Shown here one piece after another: positions 49,625 to 58,922 of a stretch of 64,000 nt of DNA (positions are counted from its first letter, which is position 1; each line of letters begins with the position of its first letter). The stretch is taken from NCBI RefSeq assembly GCF_014023275.1, contig NZ_CP054698.1:1550001-1614000 (forward strand), written 5' to 3'. This stretch comes from Nostoc edaphicum CCNP1411. Its GTDB lineage: Bacteria; Cyanobacteriota; Cyanobacteriia; Cyanobacteriales; Nostocaceae. The notes beneath the pieces were generated by a model, which did no database searches, was not told the origin of the DNA, and saw nothing but the letters and a program-made list of their open reading frames with translations. The position numbers and the translations under genes are program-made.

Positions 49625-50095
49625 ATGCCAGCAAAAAATCATCTTTCCCAAGAGCAGAAGGAAAGGCTACTAAAAACGCTAAAAGAGCATGAAAATCCCT
49701 ACGTAAGAGAAAAGATTCTGATTTTATTATTAATGAATGATGGAAAAACTTATCAAGAGATTAGTAAGTTTTTAGATATTGCATATCCAACAGTAGCATA
49801 TTGGGCAGTTCACGGCGATCCAGATAACCTAGAAAGTTTTTTAGATGGAAGAAGAGAAGGGAACTTCCGCAAAGTTACCAAAGAATATGAGGATTTATTA
49901 TTAGAAATAATTGAAAAAGAGCCACTAGAGTATGGGTATGAATTTGGTCGTTGGACAGCAGCAAGACTAGCTACATACCTCGAAAAGATAACAGGAATTA
50001 AGTTAAGTGGTTCACAAGTTGGGAGAATATTAGAGCGAAAAAAAGTACGTTTACCTTTGGGCAAAATACAGCCTAGAGGACAAACAGAATCCTGA
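49625..50095 (+). CDS. IS630-family transposase, first frame (DNA-binding part)
   Basis: The 156-residue product has a helix-turn-helix (KTYQEISKFLDIAYPTVAYW), then a second binding region (WTAARLATYLEKITGIKLSGSQVGRIL). It stops at 50095. Just before, at 50038-50044, seven A residues follow CG. A +1 (or -2) shift there leads into the second frame as KKYVYLWAKYSLEDKQNPEMRK without a stop, which matches the join in uninterrupted relatives. A programmed frameshift is likely, as in many IS630 elements. Confidence 0.88.
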   Translation: MPAKNHLSQEQKERLLKTLKEHENPYVREKILILLLMNDGKTYQEISKFLDIAYPTVAYWAVHGDPDNLESFLDGRREGNFRKVTKEYEDLLLEIIEKEPLEYGYEFGRWTAARLATYLEKITGIKLSGSQVGRILERKKVRLPLGKIQPRGQTES

Positions 50096-50096
50096 A

Positions 50097-50732
50097 ATGC
50101 GTAAGGCATTTAAAGAAAAATTGTCAGAATACTTAAGAATAACAAAGGAAGCCCCAGAGCGTTTACAGGTATGGTTTTGGGATGAGAGTGGATTTAGTTT
50201 AAGAGTGATAAGAAGAAAAAACTGGGGTAAGAAAGGTACAAGGAAACAAATCACAGGTCAAAGAAGAAGAGGAAGAGTAAATATTATGGGAGGGTTACGT
50301 TATCACGACAAGAAGAGAATGAATTTTGTGATTAAAAAAGGAAATGCCGATGTATTTTATGAGCAGCTTCAATCTTTGAATAATTTTCTATTGCAAGAAT
50401 GGATAGAGCAAGGAAATAGAATTGAGACTTTCAATAAATGTTCTGCGAAAATAGTGATTATCTTAGATAATGCCAGCTTCCATAAAAGAAAAGATATTTT
50501 AGTTCGTATCAAGGCAGAAATGCCAAATATTATCCTGGAATTTCTACCACCTTATAGTCCAGATTATAATTTGATTGAATTGGTTTGGCATTCAGCAAAA
50601 GAATATATAGCTCATAGATTGTTCGAGTCAGTATCACAGCTAGAAGAGTTGTTAAATAAATTGTTAAATGAAGGAGGTCTTATTATTAAATGGGAACGCA
50701 AAATTAAAAATAAAGGTAATGCTGTTTATTAA
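50097..50732 (+). CDS. IS630-family transposase, second frame (DDE catalytic part)
   Basis: This is the catalytic half. The acidic triad is in VWFWDESGFSLR, IVIILDNASFHKRKD and PDYNLIELVWH. RGRVNIMGGL and FLPPYSPDYN are family blocks. The listed start MRKAFKEKLSEY at 50097 is probably not used alone; the frame is open upstream to the A-run at 50038, so the protein is likely made by frameshifting from the first frame. Confidence 0.9.
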   Translation: MRKAFKEKLSEYLRITKEAPERLQVWFWDESGFSLRVIRRKNWGKKGTRKQITGQRRRGRVNIMGGLRYHDKKRMNFVIKKGNADVFYEQLQSLNNFLLQEWIEQGNRIETFNKCSAKIVIILDNASFHKRKDILVRIKAEMPNIILEFLPPYSPDYNLIELVWHSAKEYIAHRLFESVSQLEELLNKLLNEGGLIIKWERKIKNKGNAVY

Positions 50733-50753
50733 ATTTAGCTGCGTAACAGCTTA

Positions 50754-51206
50754 TTAGAAACAGAACGTAAAGTCCGCAAAAGTTGGGTAGTGTGGGAAGA
50801 ATATGGCAAATATCCCCATGTCGTCGTAGAAATTATGTCCGAATCAACAGCCCAAACAGACAAAGGTATAAAGAAAAAAATTTATCAAGATACTTTTCGC
50901 GCACCGGATTATTTTTGGTTTGACCCATATACATTAGAATTTGCCGGATTTCATTTAGTAGATGGAGAATATCAACCTCTACAAGCGAATGCACAAGGGC
51001 ATTTGTGGAGTAAACAATTAGGGTTATATTTGGGAATTCATCAGGGATTATTACGTTGGTTCACACCTGATAGACAATTAGTACTGACACCTGAAGAAAC
51101 CATCGTGCAGGCACAAGAAACCATAGTAAAAGCACAAGCGCAAGAAAGAGTAGAACGTTTGGCAGCAAAATTGCGAGAGTTAAATATTGATCCAGATACA
51201 ATTTAG
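50754..51206 (+). pseudogene. Uma2-family protein, 3' part (split by IS)
   Basis: The frame begins at the right edge of the insertion with LETERKVRKSWVVWEEYGKY and runs to a normal end. It contains the second half of the nuclease-like core (VVVEIMSESTAQTDKGIKKK) and FRAPDYFWFDPYTLEFAGF, plus the C-terminal coiled tail (ETIVQAQETIVKAQAQERVE) common in cyanobacterial Uma2 proteins. A start at ATG or GTG inside (for example 50790) would give a fragment without the core's first strands. Confidence 0.9.
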
Positions 51207-51311
51207 ACTAATATAATAATCGCATAGCGTGTCGTAGGCGATCGCCTGTTTTTATAAAGCGTTAATCAATATATAGGAATCATATTTGATTTTTGAACAA
51301 AATTAGGTATT

Positions 51312-51390
51312 GTAGGGTGTGTTAGAACGGAGTTCGTAACGCACCATTATAGAGGGTTTGGTGCGTTACGCTGTCGCTAACACACCCTAC
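51312..51390. repeat. GTAGGGTGTGTTA palindromic element
   Basis: GTAGGGTGTGTTA (51312-51324) pairs with 51378-51390, and inside it CGTAACGCACC (51335-51345) pairs with 51360-51370. The two nested stems make a near-complete cruciform. Elements of this sequence are common between cyanobacterial genes. Confidence 0.8.
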
Positions 51391-51487
51391 GTATGTCTTC
51401 ATAAATCAAACCGTATTCCTATAGTACAACTTATATTTTAAGAAGAATGTTAAGATTGAATTCTCATCATAATAGTTAGATTATTTT

Positions 51488-51712
51488 ATGTTTTACAAAG
51501 TAAACATTATTATCGAAAAAGATGAAGATGGCTATTACGCTTATTCTCCAGAACTTCCAGGCTGTCAAAGTCAAGGTGATTCTTTGGAAGAAGTAAGCTC
51601 AAATATTAAAGAAGCTGTTGAAGTTTACCTAGAAACTCTATCAGAATCAGAGAAACAGGAACTTTTAAAGAAGGAAATCCTGACTATGACTTTAGAGGTT
51701 CAGGTTGCCTAA
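51488..51712 (+). CDS. hicB: HicB-family antitoxin
   Basis: HicB neutralises the HicA mRNA-cleaving toxin and represses the operon. The partial RNase-H-like fold is seen as IIIEKDEDGYYAYSPELPGC, then GDSLEEVSSNIKEAVEVYLE. The 74-residue form has no added DNA-binding domain, so it is of the short HicB type. It overlaps hicA by 8 bases. The order antitoxin first is one of the two known layouts. Confidence 0.92.
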   Translation: MFYKVNIIIEKDEDGYYAYSPELPGCQSQGDSLEEVSSNIKEAVEVYLETLSESEKQELLKKEILTMTLEVQVA

Positions 51713-51929
51713 ACTACCGCGACTAAATGCCAAGGAAGCGGAAAAACTATTATTGGATGCTGGCTTTATACAGATTAGAAGTAAAGGCAGTCACAGAGTC
51801 TATCGCCTAGAAAATATCAGGGTTGTCATTCCTTTTCATTCAGGAAAAGTATTACACCCAAAGATAGTTCAACAGGTTATACAAGCTATCAAACCTGATG
51901 AGAATGATCCGCCTGATGATGAAACTTGA
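51705..51929 (+). CDS. hicA: HicA-family mRNA interferase toxin
   Basis: HicA has a double-stranded-RNA-binding-like fold and cuts mRNA. LNAKEAEKLLLDAGFIQIRS and the catalytic histidine in KGSHRVYRLE are present, followed by VVIPFHSGKVLHPKIVQQVI. It starts with TTG at 51705, inside the end of hicB, so translation is coupled and probably weak. The 74 residues look complete, so the pair is likely active. Confidence 0.92.
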   Translation: MPKLPRLNAKEAEKLLLDAGFIQIRSKGSHRVYRLENIRVVIPFHSGKVLHPKIVQQVIQAIKPDENDPPDDET

Positions 51930-51984
51930 ATTTATAATCTATTGCTCAACACTCCACAAATATATGAGCGATCGCTTCACTAAT

Positions 51985-54699
51985 TCATTTAGGATAGTGT
52001 TGTGCTAAAAACTCCTCAGCTTCAGTCCTATCTTTAATTACTCCATCTAAGGTAGCAGCAACTACATCATCTAATATTTGCCGATACTGGGGCCCTGGTT
52101 TGTAACCAAGTTTCTTTAAATCATTGCCATTCAATAGTGGCTGCACATTCGCCCAAACTGTTAAATATTCCCAAATTTGATGTCTAATATATCGCGGACT
52201 TTGCAAAGCAATTAAAATCAGCATTGGTAAATCATATTGTCGCAACAACTGTACTACTTGACTGGGGCGTTGAAAAGTGGGTAAAGATTCTATTACTTGA
52301 CTAAAGCTTTGAACTAAGTTCTTCAACCTAACAATGCTATCGTCTTGTAATTGCAAATTTTGTGCGACTTTCATTCGATATTCAGGTGCTAGGTGGGCGA
52401 TTAATGCTTCTAGACGCATTTGCCAGTGAATGAAAGTTTGTTCAGCATCAAATCGCCGCAAACAGAGTTCTAACAAACGTAATTGTCGCAAGAGTAAAGC
52501 ATTTAGTTTGAGGGTAGGATGGATACATTGTAATGCCCCTAAATTATCGAGTAACTGCAAAGCTGATTTCCAGTAGGGCGCTTCTAGGATGTGCTTTAAT
52601 TCTGTTTTAAGTCGAGTTTGTAGGGCTGGAGTTTTGGTATTCTCTTGGGAAGTGCGATCGTAAACACCACTGTTGATGGCATAGCGAATAAACTCTTCAG
52701 TCTGTGGTTCTATTTCAAATCCGAAGCGCACGGCAAAGCGCACGCCGCGATAAATGCGGGTGGGATCTTCGATAAAGCTGTTAGGGTGTAAAACCCGAAT
52801 TTGTTTAGCTTGTAAATCAAGTAAACCGCCAAAGAAATCGAGTAATTCACCAGAGCGGGGAGAGGTGAGCCGCAAAGCGATCGCATTAATGGTAAAATCT
52901 CGACGATACAAGTCTTGACGAATGGAACTCGCCTCAACTTCTGGATTCGCCGCCGGGTAAGGATAAAACTCTGTTCTAGCCGTGGCAATATCTACCCAAA
53001 GAGAATCTAATTCTGGGTCTTTGTGCCACAACAAAGCAGCAGTTTGAAAAGCCCCGTGGATTTCTAAACGAGCCGCAGGGTAAAGTTGTTGGAGTGCTTT
53101 TGCTAGTTCCACACCAGCGCCAACATCTGCTGATTTGTGAAAGCCATCAACTACAAGATCAATATCTTTAATCATCAAAGTGTCTGATGTTGCTTCCGCT
53201 AACAGCAAATCCCGCACCGCACCCCCCACAAGATAAAGATGCCAACCCCGTTTTTCGGCTTCTTGCGATGCTGTGGTGAGTAATTGCCATAACTGAGGAG
53301 CAAGTTTATTTTGTAACTCAGTGCTAAGAGGAATTTTGAATTTTGAATTTTGAATTTTGAATTTTTCCTCTCCCCCTTCTCCATTTTCATCCCTTTCCTG
53401 ATGTAATTCCCGCAAGACATCAGTACGAGTGACAAGACCAACTAACTGCTCATTCTCCAATACTGGCAAACGTCCGATATCATAAGTCACCATCAGCGCT
53501 TCAATTTGTGGCAGTGTTGTATCTGGTGTAATTGTTTTCAGATTTCTTGTCATGTAGCCCTTCACCGGCGCATGACTAAAGCCGTGGTGCAGGGCAATAT
53601 CAAGATCCCGGCGCGAAATAATGCCTACTAATTGTTTTTGATTATCGACTACAGATAAACCAGAGTGTCCATAGCGCAACAAAATGCGTTGCGCTTGGGC
53701 AATTGTGGTTTCAGGTAGAATCGTGCGGACAGGAGAAGACATCAAATCCCTAGCGGTGAGGGGGTGGGGAATTTGCGCTTTTACTCCGTCAAGAAGTTGT
53801 TTTAATATTGCTTGTGAATCAACTCCTCTTAGATTTAGTGATGCGGCTTGTGAATGACCGCCGCCGCCCAAGAGTTGGAATAATAGATTAAGATTTGTTT
53901 TGGGAATTTGCGATCGCCCAATTATAGTTAAGCGTGAATCATTTTCACCGAAAGTATACTCATTAGCCAGCAGTATGGCATCAATTTCGGTTAATTCCAC
54001 GAGTTCTGAAGCTAAACTCGATAGCCCTGGCACAAAAGCATCTGTTTTCAGAATTACCCAAGCAACAGTATATCCACGCAGGCAAAGATATTCTAAATTT
54101 TCTAGAGATTCAGTTAATAACTGTTGCAATTGCAAAGACAAGCCAGGGTCACGGTAGGTAGAAATTACCGATAAACTTGCACCTTGTTGCATCAACCAAG
54201 CCAAAGCTAAGGCATCCCGTGGTGTGGATTGGTCAAAGGTCAAGGAGCCAGTGTCAACGTGGATACCCAAAGCCATTACCGTGGCTTCGGCAGGAGTGAG
54301 AGAAATTTCCTGTTGTTGCAATTGCTCCACAATGAGAGTTGTAGCGGCTCCTACTGAAGAAAGATGCGATCGCGTGGCTGGAATATCTGATTCTTGTCCT
54401 AAGTGGTGGTCATAAACTATAATCTCTCCAAGATGGGGTAAATCTAACCACTCAGCAGCTTTACCCAAGCGATCACGCAGTTGTGTATCCACCACAGTTA
54501 GAGAACGAATTTTTTCTGGATTCACCGAACGGCGTTCAATCAACGGATATTCATCCCGATGTAATGCTAAAAAATCCCTTACAGGAGGGTGAGAACCGCC
54601 AGTCAGCACAATCTTACTTCCTGGTAGTAGGCGTGTTAACCCTACCGCCGCTCCTAGTGTGTCAAAATCTGCTGTTGTGTGGCAAAGAATTACATCCAT
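51985..54699 (-). CDS. DHH-CBS-tRNA nucleotidyltransferase/poly(A) polymerase fusion
   Basis: The protein combines a DHH phosphoesterase ([31 protein letters not shown]), a DHHA1 part ([17 protein letters not shown], about 275-290), two CBS domains (about 315-435), and a class II nucleotidyltransferase ([35 protein letters not shown]) with an RNA-binding end. In bacteria with separate CC- and A-adding enzymes such fusions are the A-adding enzyme. The 904-residue length is normal for the fused cyanobacterial form. The linker between CBS and transferase contains a tandem repeat read as [12 protein letters not shown] (near 53331-53365). It is divergent from psbZ. Confidence 0.92.
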   Translation of the reverse strand: MDVILCHTTADFDTLGAAVGLTRLLPGSKIVLTGGSHPPVRDFLALHRDEYPLIERRSVNPEKIRSLTVVDTQLRDRLGKAAEWLDLPHLGEIIVYDHHLGQESDIPATRSHLSSVGAATTLIVEQLQQQEISLTPAEATVMALGIHVDTGSLTFDQSTPRDALALAWLMQQGASLSVISTYRDPGLSLQLQQLLTESLENLEYLCLRGYTVAWVILKTDAFVPGLSSLASELVELTEIDAILLANEYTFGENDSRLTIIGRSQIPKTNLNLLFQLLGGGGHSQAASLNLRGVDSQAILKQLLDGVKAQIPHPLTARDLMSSPVRTILPETTIAQAQRILLRYGHSGLSVVDNQKQLVGIISRRDLDIALHHGFSHAPVKGYMTRNLKTITPDTTLPQIEALMVTYDIGRLPVLENEQLVGLVTRTDVLRELHQERDENGEGGEEKFKIQNSKFKIPLSTELQNKLAPQLWQLLTTASQEAEKRGWHLYLVGGAVRDLLLAEATSDTLMIKDIDLVVDGFHKSADVGAGVELAKALQQLYPAARLEIHGAFQTAALLWHKDPELDSLWVDIATARTEFYPYPAANPEVEASSIRQDLYRRDFTINAIALRLTSPRSGELLDFFGGLLDLQAKQIRVLHPNSFIEDPTRIYRGVRFAVRFGFEIEPQTEEFIRYAINSGVYDRTSQENTKTPALQTRLKTELKHILEAPYWKSALQLLDNLGALQCIHPTLKLNALLLRQLRLLELCLRRFDAEQTFIHWQMRLEALIAHLAPEYRMKVAQNLQLQDDSIVRLKNLVQSFSQVIESLPTFQRPSQVVQLLRQYDLPMLILIALQSPRYIRHQIWEYLTVWANVQPLLNGNDLKKLGYKPGPQYRQILDDVVAATLDGVIKDRTEAEEFLAQHYPK
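53331..53365. repeat. TTTTGAA heptamer array inside a gene
   Basis: Four to five copies of TTTTGAA lie within the nucleotidyltransferase gene. On the coding strand they read [10 protein letters not shown] in frame, in the linker after the second CBS domain. The same heptamer is intergenic at 14338-14360 and 62475-62512. Confidence 0.85.
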
Positions 54700-54852
54700 A
54701 GTTCAATTAGCCATTAGTCATTGCTACTTAGACGAAAGGACAAATGACTAAAATGTTGCAATTTCTGCTAGCTTAAAAATAATAAGAAAGTGTCAGTGTC
54801 GCCCTTTAGGATATTCTATCCTTAGTATTTCGCTGTATTGGGAGAAGCAAAA

Positions 54853-55041
54853 ATGACCATAATATTCCAATTTGCCTTGATAGGTCTAGTCCTGTTGTCC
54901 TTTGTCCTAGTTGTGGGCGTTCCAGTTGCTTACGCTACTCCCCAAAATTGGGGTGAATCTAAAAAACTGCTCTGGGTTGGCTCTGGTGTCTGGATTGGTT
55001 TGGTGTTTTTAGTTGGTTTGTTAAACTTTTTTGTCGTGTAG
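54853..55041 (+). CDS. psbZ: Photosystem II protein PsbZ
   Basis: PsbZ is a two-helix subunit at the edge of the photosystem II core that stabilises contact with the antenna. The sequence [33 protein letters not shown] and [18 protein letters not shown] is characteristic, with 62 residues. I start at ATG 54853, not at 54838. It is followed by ribH, an order I know from other cyanobacteria. Confidence 0.97.
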   Translation: MTIIFQFALIGLVLLSFVLVVGVPVAYATPQNWGESKKLLWVGSGVWIGLVFLVGLLNFFVV

Positions 55042-55233
55042 GCGACGGCTTCGCTCTGGCGCAGGCACATAATATAAGAACTAGAGGAGCAGAAAAGCCA
55101 AGGTCAAAGGTTAAGGGAAACAAGAAATTTTTTCTTTTTCCTGGTTCCTTCATCCTGACCAGGCTTTCCTGCTCCTCTACATTTAAATAAGAAATGTATA
55201 TTGGCCAGAAGTATAGTTGATAAAGAGGCAGTC

Positions 55234-55812
55234 ATGGCAGTTTTCGAGGGAACTTTTACTCAAACGGAACCTTTGCGTTTTGCAGTGGTTATTGGTCGAT
55301 TCAATGACCTCGTTACCGGAAAGCTGCTAGAGGGTTGTCAAGATTGTTTGAAACGCCACGGTGTAGATCCTAACCCGCAAGGTAATCAGGTGGACTATGT
55401 TTGGGTGCCAGGAAGTTTTGAAGTACCTTTAGTAGCTCGGCAACTAGCACTTTCCCATCGTTATGATGCTGTAATTTGTCTAGGTGCAGTTATTCGAGGG
55501 CAAACACCCCACTTTGATTACGTATCCGCCGAGGTTTCTAAAGGCATTGCCGCCGCTAGCTTTCAAACTGGAGTGCCAGTAATTTTTGGCATTTTGACAG
55601 TAGACACCATGCAACAAGCCTTAGAACGGGCAGGCATCAAAGGTAATCATGGTTGGGATTATGCCTTGAATGCCCTAGAAATGGCAAGCCTCATGCGGCA
55701 ACTGCGTTCTAACCTGGCAGAGCCATATTCTCGTAATAGCCAGTCTTTGCCAGCCTCTTTTCAAAGTGCCAGCATCGGCAATTTAACTGCGGAGTCAGAA
55801 GAACTAGGCTAA
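55234..55812 (+). CDS. ribH: 6,7-dimethyl-8-ribityllumazine synthase
   Basis: RibH makes the riboflavin precursor lumazine. The substrate-binding [54 protein letters not shown] and catalytic histidine region (HFDYV) are present, with [19 protein letters not shown]. The preferred start [10 protein letters not shown] at 55234 gives 192 residues. The last 35 residues ([20 protein letters not shown]) extend beyond the fold and look disordered, as in other cyanobacteria. Confidence 0.96.
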   Translation: MAVFEGTFTQTEPLRFAVVIGRFNDLVTGKLLEGCQDCLKRHGVDPNPQGNQVDYVWVPGSFEVPLVARQLALSHRYDAVICLGAVIRGQTPHFDYVSAEVSKGIAAASFQTGVPVIFGILTVDTMQQALERAGIKGNHGWDYALNALEMASLMRQLRSNLAEPYSRNSQSLPASFQSASIGNLTAESEELG

Positions 55813-55815
55813 ATG

Positions 55816-55926
55816 AGTCATTAGTCATTTGTCCTTTGTCCTTTGTCATTCACTAATGACTAATGACCAATGACTAATGACTAATGACTAATGACTAATG
55901 ACTAATGACTAATGACTAATGACTAA
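55816..55926. repeat. TGACTAA heptamer array (about ten copies)
   Basis: The array runs from 55851 to 55926 with one variant unit (TGACCAA). Its left flank (TGAGTCATTAGTCATTTGTC) is in inverted orientation, so the block as a whole can fold. It lies between ribH and tRNA-Gly. Confidence 0.9.
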
Positions 55927-55987
55927 AATAAATAAAGGGGTTGACAATCAAGGATAAATCTGAGATATTGATATATGGCAATTGATT

Positions 55988-56059
55988 GCGGGTGTAGCTC
56001 AGTGGTAGAGCGTCACCTTGCCAAGGTGAATGTCGCGCGTTCGAATCGCGTCACCCGCT
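55988..56059 (+). tRNA. tRNA-Gly (GCC)
   Basis: The acceptor arms GCGGGTG and CACCCGC pair, with T as discriminator. The D-arm is GCTCAGTGGTAGAGC, the anticodon arm TCACC-TTGCCAA-GGTGA with anticodon GCC, and the T-arm GCGCG-TTCGAAT-CGCGT (one mismatch at its base). CCA is not encoded. A strong hairpin follows at once. Confidence 0.97.
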
Positions 56060-56066
56060 TCCAGAT

Positions 56067-56101
56067 AAAACCTCTTAGAGTTAAAAATTCTAAGAGGTTT
56101 T
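56067..56101 (+). terminator. Terminator after tRNA-Gly
   Basis: AAAACCTCTTAGA (56067-56079) pairs perfectly with 56089-56101 across a 9-base loop; TTTT ends the stem and GTGTTTTT follows. Confidence 0.8.
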
Positions 56102-56933
56102 AGTGTTTTTAGGGTGCATTTCAGTGTTCGTCGATTCACTCTTCAATCCTGTGGACAGATCGAGCAAACAAATCGTCTACTCTCCCAATTTGAATATTGC
56201 CCACTCAAATTGTGTTACCCACTTGCTAAGAAATATAAAACCCAGCTTCACATTAGTTTAGATATTCATTAGCTTGAGTACAATCTTTATAGGTGTAATC
56301 AATTTGTTTCGTAGAGGGTGATTTCACTGGACTAAAGGTGGCTACTTATAATGTTGTCAGGTGCAAAACGTCTTTTCGCAGTGAAGTTAGCCACAATCTA
56401 TTTGGGCAAAGAGTCACACACATTCTCTGGATGTTTTGCCAATTCCCGCTCTTGAAACGCTTATGAACTGCAAGGAATACAGATTGGAGATAATCCCGAT
56501 CTAACCTTGATAACTGGATAGTAATATATAGTAACCCCAAGGAAAATCTAGGGTTTATTGGTGTCTGTTGTTTATCAGCGTAGCCTTCCCAAACGATTTG
56601 TTTTAGGAGTGGTCGCCACGTAGGCTTAAAATTGTACCAGGTGTGTCAGCATAATCAATGCCCAAAAACGCAACCACTTACCTTGAAAGCGACAGATGAA
56701 GAGAAGGAAATTTTTCAATAAGATTGCCAGCTATGGGGAAAGACTACAAACAGAGAACCCCGTACTGAGATGGCAATTAAGATACTTAAAGTTGGCTGCA
56801 TCTACTGTTTGCAATCATGGCAATGTTTGCATAACCTGCCCATCTATATAAAGAAAGAAGCCTGATCAGGCATTTACCAAGACATTATATTCTCGTAGTT
56901 CGTGTAAAACACGCTCAAGTTATTAGAACGCTT
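56102..56933. other. Long intergenic region after tRNA-Gly
   Basis: No gene is supported on either strand; a 64-codon minus frame at 56346 has no protein-like features. There are no tandem arrays and no recognised RNA gene. A CGTAGCCTTCC word near 56580 resembles the small repeats. The promoter of the 135-residue gene lies at the right end. Confidence 0.5.
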
Positions 56934-57341
56934 GTGCAATCTCAAAAACCTGAAAAAATCGACTTCAATACCGAATACCCCTGTCCCTGTCGTCGCCGGG
57001 GTCAGTTAATTCCGATTACGCTGACAGAAGCATTTGGTTGCGATCGCTGTCAGCAAATCTTTGTAGTAGAAGATAATGGTCATGTCCTAGAACAGCTTTC
57101 TACCACCTATCCCTATAAGCGGGCTTGGCGTTGGATGGGAAATAGTTGGCATGTTGTCCATCCCCGCTTGGGAGAAAGCTATCTGCCTATAGCACTTGGC
57201 ATTATTTTCGTGCTAGTGATTATATGGCTGCCATTAGCACTGCGATTGGCAAATAGTTCCAGCATTATTGCTTGGGCAATGGTGGCGGTACTATTGGCTA
57301 TTCTGCCAGCACTAATGGTCTGGCTTACCTACAGACGTTAA
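56934..57341 (+). CDS. Conserved membrane protein with N-terminal cysteine pairs
   Basis: I do not recognise a named family. The first 40 residues have two cysteine pairs, YPCPCRRRGQL and FGCDRCQQIFVV, that could bind zinc. Then comes a Trp-rich stretch (YKRAWRWMGNSWHVVHPRLG) and two membrane helices (about 82-103 and 110-130). It starts with GTG at 56934. It ends 4 bases before the ProA-like gene, so the two are cotranscribed and probably translationally linked; this may hint at a shared function. Confidence 0.8.
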   Translation: MQSQKPEKIDFNTEYPCPCRRRGQLIPITLTEAFGCDRCQQIFVVEDNGHVLEQLSTTYPYKRAWRWMGNSWHVVHPRLGESYLPIALGIIFVLVIIWLPLALRLANSSSIIAWAMVAVLLAILPALMVWLTYRR

Positions 57342-57345
57342 CTCA

Positions 57346-58611
57346 ATGACTGTTGAAGTTTTGGATGACCACCCCGAACCGATTACTAGTGCCCAACGAG
57401 CGTATCAAGCTTCCCTAAAGTTGGGGATCACAAAAGGAGCAGACCGGAGTCGTGCAGTATTAGCGATGGCACAGGCTCTTGAGCGCTCATTTGACGACAT
57501 TCTAGAAGCCAATACCTTGGATTTAGAAGCCAGTCGGGAAATGGCAGTGCCAGAGTTGATATTGGATTGGCTAAAGCTGACTCCCACAAGGCTAGAGACG
57601 ACCGTGGACATTTTACAACGGTTGGGGGAATTATCAGATCCGCTGCGGCGCGTTAGAACCGCTGATTATCAACTAGAAGATTCCCAAAGTTACACCCAGT
57701 TAATGCCCTTGGGAGTGATTGGATTTATTTATGAAGCCTTTCCCGATTTAGGAGCGATCGCAGCGGGTTTTTGTATCAAAACTGGCAATAGTATAATTCT
57801 CAAAGGCAGTACTGAAGCTAGCCATTCTAACGCTGCGATCGCTGAAGTATTGCAAAGTGCGATCGCAGAAGTTGGTCTAACACCAGGTTGTGTAGAACTG
57901 ATCACAGCAGAACATGGTGCTTCAATTCGGGATTTAGTTACCCAAGACGAGTACGTGAATTTAGCGATTCCCTACGGACGTCCCAGCTTAGTGCAGCAGG
58001 TTGTACGACAAGCAACTTGCCCAGTTTTAAAGTCAGCGATGGGTAACTGTTATCTCTACTGGTCGCTGAATAGCAGCTTGGAAATGGTACGCTGGATGAT
58101 TCTTGATAGCCATCAAAGTGAACCCGATCAAGCCAACGCCATTGAAAAGGTACTAATTCATCGTCAAGCCTTGCCATCATCTTTAGCAGTTCTGTGGAAT
58201 AGCTTGATGGAAAAAGGCTTTGAAATTAAAGGGGATGCAGAACTAGTAGAAGCCTTTCCTCAGTTGCAGTTGGTAAAGGAAGGCGAATGGGGAAACCCTT
58301 ATTTAACGAGGACAGTAGCTTTTAAATTGGTGGATAGCTTAGAGAGTGCGATCGCCTGGATTAATCACTACAGCAGTGGTCATGCCGACTCCATAGTTAC
58401 TGAATCCTACCAGGAAAGTCGCCAGTTTGCTTTAGGAGTTAACAGTGCCTCTACCTACATCAACAGTTCCCCGCGTTTTTCCCGCAACCCCTCGCGGGGA
58501 GATTCAGTGTTTCTCGGTATGTCTAACCAAAAAGGCCATCGCCGGGGATTTATCAGCCTGGAAACTTTGACCACCGTTAAGCATATTGTTCAGGGAAATG
58601 GCAGATTTTAA
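57346..58611 (+). CDS. ProA-like protein (glutamate-5-semialdehyde dehydrogenase family) lacking the active cysteine
   Basis: The fold is that of ProA, which reduces gamma-glutamyl phosphate in proline synthesis: VIGFIYEAFPDLGAIAAGF, CIKTGNSIILKGSTEAS, and the signature-like HYSSGHADSIVTES near residue 345. But the block that holds the catalytic cysteine in ProA (PSTCNTVETLLV in E. coli) reads PDQANAIEKVLI, so alanine replaces it. IYEARP is IYEAFP and the PRGG loop is PYGR. The protein is full length (421 residues) with no frame damage, so it seems maintained with another role, or with altered chemistry. A second, true proA would be expected elsewhere. It follows the 135-residue membrane protein. 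Confidence 0.85.
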   Translation: MTVEVLDDHPEPITSAQRAYQASLKLGITKGADRSRAVLAMAQALERSFDDILEANTLDLEASREMAVPELILDWLKLTPTRLETTVDILQRLGELSDPLRRVRTADYQLEDSQSYTQLMPLGVIGFIYEAFPDLGAIAAGFCIKTGNSIILKGSTEASHSNAAIAEVLQSAIAEVGLTPGCVELITAEHGASIRDLVTQDEYVNLAIPYGRPSLVQQVVRQATCPVLKSAMGNCYLYWSLNSSLEMVRWMILDSHQSEPDQANAIEKVLIHRQALPSSLAVLWNSLMEKGFEIKGDAELVEAFPQLQLVKEGEWGNPYLTRTVAFKLVDSLESAIAWINHYSSGHADSIVTESYQESRQFALGVNSASTYINSSPRFSRNPSRGDSVFLGMSNQKGHRRGFISLETLTTVKHIVQGNGRF

Positions 58612-58922
58612 TTAGGAGGCAGGAGGCAGGAGGCAGGAGGCAGGAGGCAGGAGATAGAAACTCTTTATATCTGATGCGTGAGTCCTGCATTTTGTCGCTT
58701 ACTTAAAAAGCAAACTGCTGTAGTTGGGGTCTGAATCCCTCATGTCCAATGCCCCAATCCAATCTTAAAGTTAACAAAATCTTAATTTCTGCTTGATCCG
58801 AGGTTGCTAGGTTCCTTGTATTTGGTTGAGCAGGCAATTGAGAAATCAGTTAAATCAAGCATTATTTGTGCTTTTGACAACTGACTCTCCTGAATGCCAA
58901 CTGTATTTACATCTGGGTAAAG
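58612..58922. other. Intergenic region with GGAGGCA array and possible Pho-type site
   Basis: GGAGGCA is repeated about five times at 58614-58653. GTTAACA (58770) and CTTAATT (58781), 11 bases apart, vaguely resemble the tandem half-sites of cyanobacterial Pho boxes (CTTAACCT type) upstream of the phosphatase gene; the match is poor. Confidence 0.45.

Larger units (their letters stand above)
49563..50751 (+). mobile_element. IS630-family insertion sequence (1189 bp)
   Basis: The ends are perfect 16-base inverted repeats: AGCTGTTACGCAGCTA at 49563-49578 and its reverse complement at 50736-50751. A TA dinucleotide is duplicated at 49561-49562 and 50752-50753, the standard target duplication of IS630/Tc1-type elements. 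Two overlapping transposase frames fill it. The ends are undamaged and the interrupted gene is otherwise intact, so the insertion looks recent. Confidence 0.95.

Noticed and set aside
51488..51929. Novel toxin-antitoxin pair
   Set aside because: Both proteins are ordinary HicB and HicA members.
58764..58790. Firm Pho box upstream of phoD
   Set aside because: The two half-sites match the CTTAACCT type poorly; left only as a remark in the spacer entry.
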